Origin: Comamonadaceae bacterium
GTDB taxonomy: Bacteria > Pseudomonadota > Gammaproteobacteria > Burkholderiales > Burkholderiaceae_C
DNA: 64,000 bases
Direction: 5' to 3'
Assembly (NCBI GenBank): GCA_947448745.1
Contig: CANFOQ010000004.1
Coordinates: forward strand, 1-64,000
Of the stretch, positions 41,327-51,133 are shown one piece after another. The notes beneath the pieces are model-generated. The model ran no database searches, had not been told where the DNA came from, and saw nothing but the letters and a program-made list of their open reading frames with translations. The position numbers were made by a program, and so were the translations under genes. Numbering within the stretch: the stretch's first letter is position 1; each line of letters opens with the position of its first letter.

Positions 41327-42814
41327 ATGAACTTGGAACTTCAGACCCTCTCTTGGGCGCAGGCAGCATCCTTCAAAACAGATGCTTTGGTGGTCTTGGT
41401 GTCGAAAGCGGCCAAGCTTGAAACCGGTTTGATTGCCAACATGCTGGCCCAAGCCGAAAAGTCGGGCGATTTCTCTTCAGCGGCTGGCCAGTGCATGTTG
41501 TGGTGGAAGCCCCCTGGCCTGAATGCCTTGCGCTTGGTCTTGGTCGGTGTTGGCGAGGGCCGCGCCACCGATGTGCGCACTGGTGTCACCGCCGCCATCA
41601 ACGCCTTGAAAAAATCCAAAACTGCCAGTGTCACCCTGTGTTTGTCGGCACAAGTGGCCGAACACCTGGTGGTGGCCGCGCAAGCCGCTGCTGATGCCAC
41701 CTATGTGTACACCGCCACCAAGCCCAGCGCCAAAGCGCTGTCCATCGACAAAGTGGTGTTGGGTGTGCCCAGTGCCTCCGCCGCCAAAGCCGATTTCGCC
41801 TTGGCCCAAGCCCAAGTGGCAGGCGTCGCGCTGGCCCGCGAATGGGGCAACCGTCCTGCCAACCATGCCACCCCCAATCATTTGGCCCAAGCCGCCAAGC
41901 AATTGGCCAAACACGCCCGCGTCAGCTGTGAGGTGTTGGGCCTGAAAGAAGTCGAGCGTTTGGGCATGGGCTCGTTTGCGGCCGTGTCGCAAGGCTCGGC
42001 CCAACCCTTGCGCTTCATCGTGTTGCACTACAAGGGCGCTGCCGCCACCCAAGCCCCTGTGGTGTTGGTGGGGAAGGGCATCACCTTTGACACCGGAGGC
42101 ATTTCATTGAAACCCGGCCCCGGCATGGACGAGATGAAGTTCGACATGTGTGGCGCGGCCAGCGTGCTGGGCACCTTTGAAGCTTTGGCCCATTTGAAGC
42201 CATCCCTGAATGTGGTGGGCCTGATTCCCGCCTGCGAAAACATGCCGGGCGGCAAAGCCTTGAAGCCCGGGGATGTGGTCACCAGCATGAGTGGCCAAAC
42301 CATCGAGATTTTGAACACCGACGCTGAAGGCCGCTTGGTTTTGTGCGATGCGCTCACTTATGCCAAACGCTTCAAACCGCGCGCCGTCATCGACATCGCC
42401 ACGCTCACCGGCGCTTGCGTCATTGCCTTGGGTCATTTGCGCAGCGGCTTGTACGCCACTGACGAAGCCTTGGCCGCGCAACTGTTGGCCGCTGGCGAAC
42501 AAAGCCTGGACTTGTGCTGGCGCATGCCCTTGGACGATGAATACGCGGAAGGCTTGAAGTCCAACTTCGCCGATGTGGCCAACGTGGCTGATCGCTCTGC
42601 CGGCTCGGTCACCGCCGCCAAATTTTTGCAACGCTTCACCAAAGACTACCCATGGGCACACTTGGACATTGCTGGGTCAGCCTGGAAAAGTGGCGCTGCC
42701 AAAGGGGCTACTGGTCGGCCCGTGCCTTCCTTGCTGGCCTACCTCATGGCGCAAACACCGCTGGCCGACAAGCCCGCCAAGCGCAGCGCCAAAACGGCCA
42801 CCAAACGCCGTTGA
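41327..42814 (+). CDS. pepA: leucyl aminopeptidase (cytosol aminopeptidase A)
   Basis: 495 residues from ATG 41327, with AAAAGG upstream. Two-zinc M17 site: VGKGITFDTGGISLKPGPGMDEMKFDMCGA (Lys, Asp) and the signature NTDAEGRLVL (Asp, Glu). The N-terminal macro-like domain is present. It cleaves N-terminal residues from peptides. In some bacteria PepA also binds DNA as a regulator; nothing here tests that. holC follows 18 bp later. Confidence 0.95.
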   Translation: MNLELQTLSWAQAASFKTDALVVLVSKAAKLETGLIANMLAQAEKSGDFSSAAGQCMLWWKPPGLNALRLVLVGVGEGRATDVRTGVTAAINALKKSKTASVTLCLSAQVAEHLVVAAQAAADATYVYTATKPSAKALSIDKVVLGVPSASAAKADFALAQAQVAGVALAREWGNRPANHATPNHLAQAAKQLAKHARVSCEVLGLKEVERLGMGSFAAVSQGSAQPLRFIVLHYKGAAATQAPVVLVGKGITFDTGGISLKPGPGMDEMKFDMCGAASVLGTFEALAHLKPSLNVVGLIPACENMPGGKALKPGDVVTSMSGQTIEILNTDAEGRLVLCDALTYAKRFKPRAVIDIATLTGACVIALGHLRSGLYATDEALAAQLLAAGEQSLDLCWRMPLDDEYAEGLKSNFADVANVADRSAGSVTAAKFLQRFTKDYPWAHLDIAGSAWKSGAAKGATGRPVPSLLAYLMAQTPLADKPAKRSAKTATKRR

Positions 42815-42832
42815 TCCGGGGCTGACACGCGC

Positions 42833-43270
42833 ATGACCGAGGTGGCTTTTCATTTCAACGCGCCCGACAAACTCAGCTACGCCTGCCGCTTGTTGCGCAA
42901 GGCGTGCAGCAACTCCGCGCAAGTGGTGGTGATGGGCACCGACGAGTTGATGGCCGCCTTGGATGCCGCCTTGTGGACGTTTTCACCCACCGCTTTTGTG
43001 CCGCATTGCTTGGCCAGCGCCGATACGCAAACCTTGCGTCAAACGCCGGTGGTGTTGGGGCAGGGCACGCACGTGCCCAGTGGCTTACCGCATCACCAGG
43101 TGTTGGTGAACCTGGGTTCAGAGTTGCTGAATGGTTTTGAAACCTTTGAAAAAGTCATTGAAGTGGTGACGCAAGACGAGCAAGACCGTGCTTTGGCCCG
43201 AGTGCGCTGGAAGCATTACGCCGACCGCGGCTACCCCTTGGTGCGGCACGACCTGAACGTGAAAGCCTGA
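42833..43270 (+). CDS. holC: DNA polymerase III chi subunit
   Basis: 145 residues. MTEVAFHFNAPDKLSYACRLLRKAC and WTFSPTAFVPHCLA match HolC, and LVNLGSELLNGFETFEKVIEVV is the conserved core. It links the clamp loader (through psi) to SSB. The pepA-holC order is a common betaproteobacterial arrangement. The following small gene starts on the next base after its stop. Confidence 0.93.
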   Translation: MTEVAFHFNAPDKLSYACRLLRKACSNSAQVVVMGTDELMAALDAALWTFSPTAFVPHCLASADTQTLRQTPVVLGQGTHVPSGLPHHQVLVNLGSELLNGFETFEKVIEVVTQDEQDRALARVRWKHYADRGYPLVRHDLNVKA

Positions 43271-43576
43271 ATGAGCAAACCGCATATCCCCAAATCGCCC
43301 GTGCCCATGCTGACCGAGGTGGTGCAGGTCAATGGCAGTTTGCGTCCAGCGGTGTTTCCATGGGCACCGCAAGCCGCCAAAGCGGTACCAGTGCCCACCC
43401 CTCCCATCGCGCCTGTCTTGGCACCTGAAGAAGAGCAATTGGCAGACAAAGTGATTGCCCGTGTGCAGGCCCAATTGGCCGTGATCCTGCCCGAGATGAT
43501 GCGCAATGCAGTGGATGAGGTGCTGAATGAACATTTAAGCGAAGTTTCAAAAAATGATGTTCCAAATCAAAAATAG
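43271..43576 (+). CDS. unknown small protein downstream of holC
   Basis: 101 residues, family not recognised. The first half is proline/valine-rich and likely disordered (AVPVPTPPIAPVLAPEEEQ). The second half, ADKVIARVQAQLAVILPEMMRNAVDEVLNEHLSEV, is an amphipathic helix resembling coiled-coil or DUF2486-like tails. The start immediately after holC suggests coupled translation. A replisome-related role is only a guess from position. Confidence 0.65.
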   Translation: MSKPHIPKSPVPMLTEVVQVNGSLRPAVFPWAPQAAKAVPVPTPPIAPVLAPEEEQLADKVIARVQAQLAVILPEMMRNAVDEVLNEHLSEVSKNDVPNQK

Positions 43577-43675
43577 TAATAATGTTTTTCTAAAGTCCCT
43601 ATGGGATTTCGATCGTCGCAAAGTAGTATTATTTAAACGTTAATGATTCGTTAACTCAACTTCTAGGAGCGAACT

Positions 43676-44800
43676 GTGAAAATTCAAATGACTTTGGCGG
43701 CACTGCTGGCTGCTGTATCCGGACAAGTGCTGGCGCAAGACGTGGTCAAGATTGGTCACGTGGCCCCCATCAGCGGTGCCATCGCCCACTTGGGCAAAGA
43801 CAACGAATACGGAGCACGCATGGCCATTGAAGAACTCAATGCCAAAGGCGTGTCCATTGGTGGCAAAAAAGTGAAGTTTGAATTGCTGGCAGAAGACGAT
43901 GCCGCCGATCCAAAGCAAGGCACAGCAGCTGCGCAAAAACTGGTGGACCAAAACGTCAACGGCGTGGTCGGTCATCTGAACTCCGGCACGTCCATTCCTG
44001 CTTCCAAAATTTACAGCGATGCAGGCATTCCGCAAATTTCCCCTTCCTCCACCAACCCCAAATTCACACGTCAAGGTTACAAAACCACCTTCCGCGTGGT
44101 GGCTGATGACGTGCACCTGGGTGGCACCTTGGGTCGCTACGCTGCAAAAGACCTGAAGGCCAAAACCTTCGCTGTCATTGACGACCGCACGGCTTATGGT
44201 CAAGGTGTGGCAGACGAGTTCGCCAAAGCCGCAACGGCCGCAGGTGCTTCACAAGTGGGTCGTGAATTCACCACCGACAAAGCCACCGACTTCACTGCCA
44301 TCTTGACCACCTTGAAAGGCAAAAAGCCTGATGTCGTGTTCTTTGGTGGCATGGACGCAGTGGCCGGCCCCATGATCAAACAAATGAAGGCACTGGGTTT
44401 GAATGCCAAGTTCATGGGTGGCGATGGCATTTGCACCGGCGAACTGGCCAAGTTGTCTGGCGAGAACACTGGCGACAACCAAGTGTTTTGCGCTGAAGCA
44501 GGTGGTATTGATGAAAAAGCGGCAGCCGCTTTCAACGCCAAGTTCAAAAAGCGTTTCAACACCGATGTGCAAATTTATGCACCTTATGTGTATGACGCTG
44601 TCAACGTGATGGTGGACGCCATGGTCAAAGCCAACTCTTCAGACCCTGCCAAGTACCTGCCTGTGTTGGCCAAAACATCAGGCTACAAAGGCGTGACTGG
44701 TGACATCGCATTTGACGAAAAAGGCGACATCAAAAACGGTGCTTTGACTTTGTTCACTTACAAAGCCGGCAAGCGCGAACTCTTGAAAATCGTTCGCTAA
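43676..44800 (+). CDS. branched-chain amino acid-type ABC solute-binding protein
   Basis: 374 residues from GTG 43676 (AGGAG six bases upstream; codons MKIQMTL). Signal peptide with cleavage after VLAQ. Type-1 periplasmic binding fold: IGHVAPISGAIAHLGKDNEYGARMAIEELNAKG, GHLNSGTSIPASKIYSDAGIPQISPSSTNP. LivJ/LivK family; the ligand could be a branched-chain amino acid, amide or other small molecule. No permease or ATPase gene adjoins it. It overlaps ppx by 4 bp (convergent). Confidence 0.88.
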   Translation: MKIQMTLAALLAAVSGQVLAQDVVKIGHVAPISGAIAHLGKDNEYGARMAIEELNAKGVSIGGKKVKFELLAEDDAADPKQGTAAAQKLVDQNVNGVVGHLNSGTSIPASKIYSDAGIPQISPSSTNPKFTRQGYKTTFRVVADDVHLGGTLGRYAAKDLKAKTFAVIDDRTAYGQGVADEFAKAATAAGASQVGREFTTDKATDFTAILTTLKGKKPDVVFFGGMDAVAGPMIKQMKALGLNAKFMGGDGICTGELAKLSGENTGDNQVFCAEAGGIDEKAAAAFNAKFKKRFNTDVQIYAPYVYDAVNVMVDAMVKANSSDPAKYLPVLAKTSGYKGVTGDIAFDEKGDIKNGALTLFTYKAGKRELLKIVR

Positions 44801-46299
44801 TCGGCCATCAGTCGCAGTTCCCAGCTGGTTTTTTGCCAGGACAAGACTTCCTGTTGCAACAAATGGCTGGACTGCGGGAACCGCTGTGACCACAGTGGTT
44901 CCAACTTCAATTCAAAGCAGCGCGGCACCTGACTCGACAAGCTCAGGTGCATGCCCTCAAACTCAGGTTCGCGTCGGGCATGGCACAAAATCACAGCCAA
45001 CCGCAGACTCAGCAACTGGTAGATGAAGTAGGCATCTTCAAAGTCGATGTCCAGCTTGCGCAACTTGCCCTTGTGCCCCAACACCAACAAACTCAAGCGA
45101 TGCAATTCATGCATCACAAACCCGGGCGTGTCCGTGTTGTCCAGAATGTAGGCGCCGTGTTTGTGTGAATCGGTATGGGAAATTTGGGTGCCAATTTCAT
45201 GCAATTGCGCCGCCCAATGCAGTTTTTTCAAGTGTCTGGACCAGTCCAGCGGATCGTGCTGCGCCGGTTGCAGTTGCTTCAAAAAAGCGCATGCCACACG
45301 GCTTACGCGCTGCGCTTGAACGGCATCTGCATGGAATGTTTTTTGAATACCTTCCACGGTGATCGCACGCACATCTTTGTGCTCATCTTCACGCTCAATC
45401 AAGTCGTACAACAAGCCGTGTCGCAATGCGCCGGGCGTGACTTTCAGGGTTTCGATGTCGAACAAATCCATCACGGCGCTCAGCACGCTCAGGCCGCCGC
45501 CAATCACCGCTTTGCGGTCTTCGCGCAAACCTTCCAAGCGCAGTTTGTCCACGTGGCCAATGCCAATCAGGTGCTCTTTGAGCCAGTTCAGGCCCTTGCG
45601 GGTGATGACATCAGCAGGCCAACCTGCCGCATGCAAGGCTTCGGCCACAGCCCCAGCAGTGCCTGAGGAGCCATAAGCCACGTCCCAGGACTTTTTAGGG
45701 AACACGGCCAAGGCTTCGTCCATCACGGCTTTGGCTGCCACTTCGGCTTTGTGAAACGCTTGTGCGGTGAGGTCGCCGTTGGCAAAGTACTTCATGCTCG
45801 AAGCCACGCTGCCCAGCCGGTAAGACTCCAACACCTTGGCGAGCTTGCCCTGGCCCAAGATGCATTCGGTGGAGCGGCCGCCAATGTCGATGATGAGACG
45901 TTTTTCAGGGGAGGAGGGCAGAAGGTGCGACACGCCTTGGTAAATCAGTCGCGCTTCTTCCCGGCCAGACACCACCTCGATGGGGAAGCCCAAAATTTTG
46001 TGACCCTTGTCCAAAAAAACCTTGCGGTTGCGGGCTTCGCGCAGGGTTTGGGTGGCCACCACCCGCACTTGATTGGCTTTGAAACCGGCCAAGCGCTCAG
46101 CAAAGCGAGACAAGCAATCCCAGCCGCGTTCCATGGCCGCGCTGCTCAGGTTGCGATCGGCATCCAAGCCATTGCCTTGTCGCACGGTTTCTTTGATGTA
46201 TTCGATGCGCTGAATCAGGCCATGGCTATAGCGGCAAATTTCCAGCCGAAAGCTGTTCGAGCCCAAGTCGATGGCGGCAAGCAGGGAGCCGTTTTTCAT
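44797..46299 (-). CDS. ppx: exopolyphosphatase / pppGpp phosphatase
   Basis: 500 residues. ASKHA-fold nucleotide-binding start AAIDLGSNSFRLEICRY, VVATQTLREARN, IIDIGGRSTECILG and GSSGTAGAVAEAL, then a C-terminal HD-like domain (AAQLHEIGTQISHTDSHKHGAYIL). It releases phosphate from polyphosphate. It is divergent from the pst operon with a 256-bp gap containing a Pho-like box, so shared phosphate control is likely. Confidence 0.93.
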   Translation of the reverse strand: MKNGSLLAAIDLGSNSFRLEICRYSHGLIQRIEYIKETVRQGNGLDADRNLSSAAMERGWDCLSRFAERLAGFKANQVRVVATQTLREARNRKVFLDKGHKILGFPIEVVSGREEARLIYQGVSHLLPSSPEKRLIIDIGGRSTECILGQGKLAKVLESYRLGSVASSMKYFANGDLTAQAFHKAEVAAKAVMDEALAVFPKKSWDVAYGSSGTAGAVAEALHAAGWPADVITRKGLNWLKEHLIGIGHVDKLRLEGLREDRKAVIGGGLSVLSAVMDLFDIETLKVTPGALRHGLLYDLIEREDEHKDVRAITVEGIQKTFHADAVQAQRVSRVACAFLKQLQPAQHDPLDWSRHLKKLHWAAQLHEIGTQISHTDSHKHGAYILDNTDTPGFVMHELHRLSLLVLGHKGKLRKLDIDFEDAYFIYQLLSLRLAVILCHARREPEFEGMHLSLSSQVPRCFELKLEPLWSQRFPQSSHLLQQEVLSWQKTSWELRLMAD

Positions 46300-46461
46300 G
46301 GGTTGAGGGGTTGGAATTTCATGAGACTGTCACAATGGATCGCGAAGCGTAATCTGAAATGAATTCTAAATTACCAAAAGATGTTCAAAAATAAAGAGAT
46401 TAACAAAGTTTGATGACAGAAATAAGAAAGACAGATGACGGGTAGGATGATGACGGTGGAT

Positions 46462-46479
46462 TCGACATGAAACTGTCAT
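46462..46479 (+). promoter_or_regulatory. candidate PHO box before pstS
   Basis: Two 7-mers with 11-bp period: TCGACAT (46462-46468) and CTGTCAT (46473-46479); the second matches the PhoB half-site CTGTCAT exactly. About 77 bp before the pstS ATG. A lone CTGTCAC also lies at 46326-46332 in the ppx leader. The rest of the 46300-46555 gap is AT-rich with no gene. Confidence 0.5.
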
Positions 46480-46555
46480 ATTGGGGAATTACATTGATTC
46501 AAGTGTTGTTTCATTCCCCCGAATGAGTTCATTTTTCACCTTCCAAGGAGTATCC

Positions 46556-47581
46556 ATGAAATTGGTCAAAGTAGCGTTGTCTTCGGTTGCACTCAGTTTG
46601 ATGTCGATGGCAGCCCAAGCTACAGACATCACCGGCGCGGGCGCCACCTTCCCATTTCCTATCTACAGCAAATGGGCTGAAGCCTTCAAGACCACTTCGG
46701 GCTCTGGTGTCAACTACCAATCCATTGGTTCATCCGGTGGTATCAAACAAATCAAAGCCAAAACAGTCGATTTCGGTGCAACAGATGCACCCCTGAAAGC
46801 AGATGAAGTTGAAAAAGAAGGCATGGTGCAGTTCCCCGCCGTCATTGGTGGCGTTGTGGCCATCGTCAATTTGGAAGGCGTGAAACCTGGCGACATCAAA
46901 TTGACGGGCGAACTGTTGGCCAAAATTTTCTCGGGTGCCATCACCACCTGGAGTGACAAGCAAATCAAAGAGATGAACCCCGGCGTGAAACTGCCTGACG
47001 AGTACATCACCGTGATTCACCGCGCTGATGGCTCGGGCACCACTTTCACCTTCACCGAATACCTCAGCAAAGTCAGTGCCGATTGGAAAGACAAAGTCGG
47101 CGCAGGCGCTGCGGTGAAATGGCCTGCGGCCAGCTCCGTTGGTGGCAAAGGCAATGAAGGTGTTGCAGCCAATGTCTCACGCGTGAAAAATTCCATTGGT
47201 TATGTGGAATTTGCCTACGCCAAGAAAAACAAACTGTCACACATCAACTTGAAAAACAAAGACGGCCAAATCGTCGCTCCTGACGATCTGACATTCGCTG
47301 CTGCTGCTGCCGGCACCGATTGGTCCAAGTTCCCAGCCATGGCGGCCTCTTTGACAGATGCAGCTGGTGCCAAGTCTTGGCCCATCACCACCGCCACCTT
47401 CATCCTGATGTACAAACAACCGGTCAACAAAGCCGCTTCTGCCGAAGCCTTGAAGTTCTTTGAATTTGGTTTCAGCAAAGACGGCAAAAAAATGGCCATC
47501 GATTTGGACTACGTGCCACTGCCTGACAGCACCACCGAATTTATTCGCAAAAATGTTTGGTCGCAAATCAATACCAAGTAA
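46556..47581 (+). CDS. pstS: periplasmic phosphate-binding protein
   Basis: 341 residues from ATG 46556 (AAGGAG upstream). Signal peptide KLVKVALSSVALSLMSMAAQA, then ITGAGATFPFPIYSKWAEAF and the phosphate-contact loop HRADGSGTTFTFTEYL. It captures phosphate for PstCAB. A 10-bp-arm hairpin follows it, probably lowering expression of the genes downstream relative to this abundant protein. Confidence 0.96.
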   Translation: MKLVKVALSSVALSLMSMAAQATDITGAGATFPFPIYSKWAEAFKTTSGSGVNYQSIGSSGGIKQIKAKTVDFGATDAPLKADEVEKEGMVQFPAVIGGVVAIVNLEGVKPGDIKLTGELLAKIFSGAITTWSDKQIKEMNPGVKLPDEYITVIHRADGSGTTFTFTEYLSKVSADWKDKVGAGAAVKWPAASSVGGKGNEGVAANVSRVKNSIGYVEFAYAKKNKLSHINLKNKDGQIVAPDDLTFAAAAAGTDWSKFPAMAASLTDAAGAKSWPITTATFILMYKQPVNKAASAEALKFFEFGFSKDGKKMAIDLDYVPLPDSTTEFIRKNVWSQINTK

Positions 47582-47603
47582 TCTCGCTTTTTAAGAAGAA
47601 CAT

Positions 47604-47640
47604 GCCCGATCAAGCCCTTGCCAGACTTGATCGGGTGTTT
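47604..47640 (+). terminator. hairpin between pstS and pstC, likely partial terminator
   Basis: Arms CCCGATCAAG (47605-47614) and CTTGATCGGG (47626-47635), perfect 10 bp, 11-base loop, then TGTTTTGATT. The T-run is broken, so it may be leaky or stabilise the pstS mRNA end. Confidence 0.65.
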
Positions 47641-47655
47641 TGATTCAGGATCCCC

Positions 47656-48648
47656 ATGAATGCCAGCACCATGAACAGTGTTCAACCGCAAGAAGCGCAG
47701 CAGCTTCGCAAACTGCGCGTTCAGCGTTTGCAGGACTATTTTTTTGAAAAAGCCACCCTGGTGTTTGCCACCACCACCTTGCTGGCTTTGCTGGGCATCA
47801 TCGTCTCACTTGTCATGAGCGCTTGGCCTGCGTTACAAGCTTTTGGCATTCCATTTTTTTACACCATCGAGTGGGACATCATCAACTCCGAGTTTGGCGG
47901 CTTGATTGCTATTTTTGGCACAGTGGTGACAGCAACCATTGCCATCGTGATTGCAGTGCCACTGAGTTTTGGTATTGCGGTTTTTTTGACTGAGATTTGC
48001 CCCAAACAATTGCGCCGTCCCTTGGGCACCGCTGTCGAATTGTTGGCTGCTGTGCCTTCCATCATCTACGGCATGTTCGGCTTGTTTGTATTTGCACCCT
48101 TGTTTGCCGAATACATTCAACCCTTTTTAGCCCACACCTTTGGCAAACTGCCTGTCGTGGGGGTGTTGTTCACGGGTGCTTTCAATGGCATTGGCATCAT
48201 GGCCGCCGGCTTGATATTGGCCATGATGATCTTGCCCTTCATTGCATCGGTGATGCGCGATGTGTTTGAAATCGTGCCCCCCATCCTGAAAGAATCAGCC
48301 TATGGCTTGGGTTGCACCACTTGGGAGGTGGTGACAAACATTGTGCTGCCCTATACCAAGGGTGGTGTGGTGGGCGGCATCATGCTCGGATTGGGTCGCG
48401 CTTTGGGTGAAACCATGGCGGTCACCTTCGTCATTGGCAATGCGCACAAACTGTCGCCTTCCTTGTTTTCGCCAGGCAACTCGATTGCCTCCACCTTGGC
48501 CAATGAGTTTGGCGAGGCAGAGCCCGGTTTGCACTATTCATCCTTGTTTGCACTGGGATTGGCTTTGTTCATCATCACTTTTGTCGTGTTGTCCCTGGCC
48601 AAATGGATGCTGATTCGCGCAGAAGCCAAAAAGGGTTTCAGGACATGA
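47656..48648 (+). CDS. pstC: phosphate ABC transporter permease PstC
   Basis: 330 residues, six to seven helices. ABC-permease loop [27 protein letters not shown], and [19 protein letters not shown] are PstC signatures. It pairs with PstA. A second ATG (47671) a few codons downstream is possible. It overlaps pstA by 4 bp. Confidence 0.95.
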   Translation: MNASTMNSVQPQEAQQLRKLRVQRLQDYFFEKATLVFATTTLLALLGIIVSLVMSAWPALQAFGIPFFYTIEWDIINSEFGGLIAIFGTVVTATIAIVIAVPLSFGIAVFLTEICPKQLRRPLGTAVELLAAVPSIIYGMFGLFVFAPLFAEYIQPFLAHTFGKLPVVGVLFTGAFNGIGIMAAGLILAMMILPFIASVMRDVFEIVPPILKESAYGLGCTTWEVVTNIVLPYTKGGVVGGIMLGLGRALGETMAVTFVIGNAHKLSPSLFSPGNSIASTLANEFGEAEPGLHYSSLFALGLALFIITFVVLSLAKWMLIRAEAKKGFRT

Positions 48649-49580
48649 ACGCCAAGGCGCCATCTATGAATATGCATCACCTGTCTCACTCCCAGTCTGA
48701 AAACAGTGCCCAAATGAACCAAGCTTCCACATTCAACCAAGATATTTACGCCAGTCGCAAAAGAAAAAACCTGCTGGGGTTGACCTTGTCGATGTTGGCC
48801 ATGAGCGTGGGCTTGCTGTTTTTGTTGTGGATTCTGAGCATCCTTTTCTACAAGGGTTTTTCAAGTTTCAGCCTGGACTTGTTGCTCCATAAAACACCGG
48901 GCCCCGACAGCGAAGGCGGCGGTTTGGGCAATGCCATTTTGGGCAGCTTGATGATCGTGGTTTCTTGCACTTTGATCAGCACACCTGTGGGGGTGTTGGC
49001 CGGCATCTACCTCTCGGAGTACGGTAAAAACAGCCGCTTCTCCAATGTGACCCGGTTCTTGAACGACATCATGCTGTCAGCACCTTCCATCGTCATCGGC
49101 TTGTTTGTTTACGCTTTGGTGGTGGTCAATGCCAAGCATTTCTCGGGCTGGGCAGGAACCTTGGCTTTGACCTTGATTGCCATTCCGGTGGTGGTCCGAA
49201 CCACCGAAAACATGCTGAGCTTGGTGCCCGTGAGTTTGCGCGAAGCCGCCTTTGCTTTGGGCACACCCAAATGGAAAGTGTCTTTGTCGATTGTGCTCAA
49301 AGCCGCACGCAGTGGTGTCATGACCGGTATTTTGTTGGCCTTGGCCCGCGTCAGTGGCGAAACCGCGCCATTGTTGTTCACGGCCCTGAACAACCCCTTC
49401 TTCACCTATGACATGAATGCACCCATGGCCAATTTGCCTGTGGTGATATTCCAATTCGCCATGAGCCCGTACCAAAACTGGGTCGATTTGGCCTGGGGTG
49501 GTGCCTTGCTCATCACACTGGCTGTGCTGGGATTGAACGTATTGGCGCGTGTGTACTTCAGAGAAAAAATTGCCAATTGA
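48645..49580 (+). CDS. pstA: phosphate ABC transporter permease PstA
   Basis: 311 residues from ATG 48645 (ATGA overlap with pstC). Six helices. Permease loop [27 protein letters not shown] and [15 protein letters not shown] are typical PstA. About 40 polar residues, rich in His/Ser/Asn/Gln, precede the first helix ([17 protein letters not shown]), a longer tail than usual. Confidence 0.95.
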   Translation: MNAKAPSMNMHHLSHSQSENSAQMNQASTFNQDIYASRKRKNLLGLTLSMLAMSVGLLFLLWILSILFYKGFSSFSLDLLLHKTPGPDSEGGGLGNAILGSLMIVVSCTLISTPVGVLAGIYLSEYGKNSRFSNVTRFLNDIMLSAPSIVIGLFVYALVVVNAKHFSGWAGTLALTLIAIPVVVRTTENMLSLVPVSLREAAFALGTPKWKVSLSIVLKAARSGVMTGILLALARVSGETAPLLFTALNNPFFTYDMNAPMANLPVVIFQFAMSPYQNWVDLAWGGALLITLAVLGLNVLARVYFREKIAN

Positions 49581-49616
49581 TTATTCAATGACTCTTTCAA
49601 CCTAAGATCGAAAACA

Positions 49617-50405
49617 ATGCAAGCAACCATGCCCGCTCCTGTCAGTGCCAAGAACAACATCATTGAGGTTAAAAACCTTGATTTTTACTATGGCAATTTT
49701 CACAGCCTGAAAAACATCAACCTGAATATCCAAGAGCACAGCGTGACTGCTTTCATTGGCCCCTCAGGTTGTGGCAAATCCACTTTGCTGCGCACTTTCA
49801 ATCGCATGTACGACCTCTATCCCGGTCAACGTGCTGAAGGTGAAATCAACTTCAAGGGCCAAAATATTTTGGATGCCAAACAAGACCTGAACTTGTTGCG
49901 CGCTCGCATTGGCATGGTGTTTCAAAAACCAACACCTTTCCCCATGTCCATATACGACAACATCGCCTTTGGCGTTCGTTTGTACGAGAACTTGTCGCGC
50001 AGCGACATGGATGACCGGGTGGAATGGGCCTTGCAAAAAGCCGCCATTTGGAATGAGGTGAAAGACAAATTGGGTCAAAGTGGTTTGTCTCTGTCAGGCG
50101 GGCAACAACAACGTCTGTGCATTGCCCGTGGCATTGCCGTCAAGCCTTCGATTTTGTTGCTCGATGAGCCTACCTCCGCACTGGACCCGATTTCTACCGG
50201 CAAAGTTGAAGAGTTGGTGTCAACACTCAAAAGCGAATACACCGTTGTCATCGTCACCCACAACATGCAGCAAGCGGCCCGCGTTTCTGATTACACGGCC
50301 TACATGTACCTGGGCGATCTGGTGGAGTTTGGCGTCACTGAACAAGTGTTCTTCAAGCCGCAACGCAAAGAGACTGAAGACTACATCACCGGCCGTTTTG
50401 GTTGA
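49617..50405 (+). CDS. pstB: phosphate ABC transporter ATPase PstB
   Basis: 262 residues. Walker [13 protein letters not shown] signature [14 protein letters not shown], Walker [14 protein letters not shown] and H-loop [13 protein letters not shown]. The insert [15 protein letters not shown] is PstB-specific. It energises PstCA. phoU follows after 26 bp. Confidence 0.96.
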   Translation: MQATMPAPVSAKNNIIEVKNLDFYYGNFHSLKNINLNIQEHSVTAFIGPSGCGKSTLLRTFNRMYDLYPGQRAEGEINFKGQNILDAKQDLNLLRARIGMVFQKPTPFPMSIYDNIAFGVRLYENLSRSDMDDRVEWALQKAAIWNEVKDKLGQSGLSLSGGQQQRLCIARGIAVKPSILLLDEPTSALDPISTGKVEELVSTLKSEYTVVIVTHNMQQAARVSDYTAYMYLGDLVEFGVTEQVFFKPQRKETEDYITGRFG

Positions 50406-50431
50406 ACGAAACATTTACCCCAAGGAATTCC

Positions 50432-51133
50432 ATGCCTGATAAACACCTGTCATCACAGTTTGACAATGAACTCAACAATGTTTCTTCACGTCTGATGGAA
50501 TTGGGCGGCTTGGTGGAGTCGCAAATTCAACAAGCGGTTTATGCGCTGTCTTTGTTCGTCGAAGAAGTTGCAGACCAAGTGATTGAGACTGAAAACCGCG
50601 TCAATGCCATGGAAGTGGAGATTGACCGTGAACTCTCCACCATCATCGCCCGCCGTCAACCGACCGCCAAAGACTTGCGCTTGCTCATGGCCATTTCCAA
50701 AGCCACTGCCAACCTCGAGCGTGCAGGCGATGAGGCCAACAAAATTGCCCGTATGGTCAAGTCTTTGATGTCCACGGGTGTATTCCGCTCCTTGCCTTCT
50801 TCTGAACTGCGCTTGACCACGGAAATGGCCAGCGGATTGCTGCGTAAATCACTGGATGCTTTTGCCCGCTTGGACACGGCAACAGCATTGATGATTTTGA
50901 AAGAGGATGATTTGATCGACAAAGAGTTCGACGGCTTTGTGCGAAAACTCATTACCTACATGATGGAAGACCCGCGCACCATCACCTCCAGTCTGGACCT
51001 GTTGTTCGTCGCCAAGGCGTTGGAACGAATTGGCGACCATGCCAAAAACATTGCTGAATTGATCATCTACATTGTCAAGGGTGAAGATGTCCGTCACGCC
51101 AGCATCGAACACATTGAATCAACTCTTCAGTAA
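50432..51133 (+). CDS. phoU: phosphate signalling protein PhoU
   Basis: 233 residues from ATG 50432 (AAGGA upstream; the TTG at 50402 is rejected). Two three-helix PhoU repeats with metal-binding E/D motifs (RAGDEANKIARMVKSL and RIGDHAKNIAELIIYIVKG). It couples PstB status to PhoR. It shares one base with phoB (TAATG). Confidence 0.95.
   Translation: MPDKHLSSQFDNELNNVSSRLMELGGLVESQIQQAVYALSLFVEEVADQVIETENRVNAMEVEIDRELSTIIARRQPTAKDLRLLMAISKATANLERAGDEANKIARMVKSLMSTGVFRSLPSSELRLTTEMASGLLRKSLDAFARLDTATALMILKEDDLIDKEFDGFVRKLITYMMEDPRTITSSLDLLFVAKALERIGDHAKNIAELIIYIVKGEDVRHASIEHIESTLQ

Noticed and set aside
46326-46332. CTGTCAC before ppx as a full PHO box
   Set aside because: Only one half-site is present at the required spacing, so it is recorded only as a remark.
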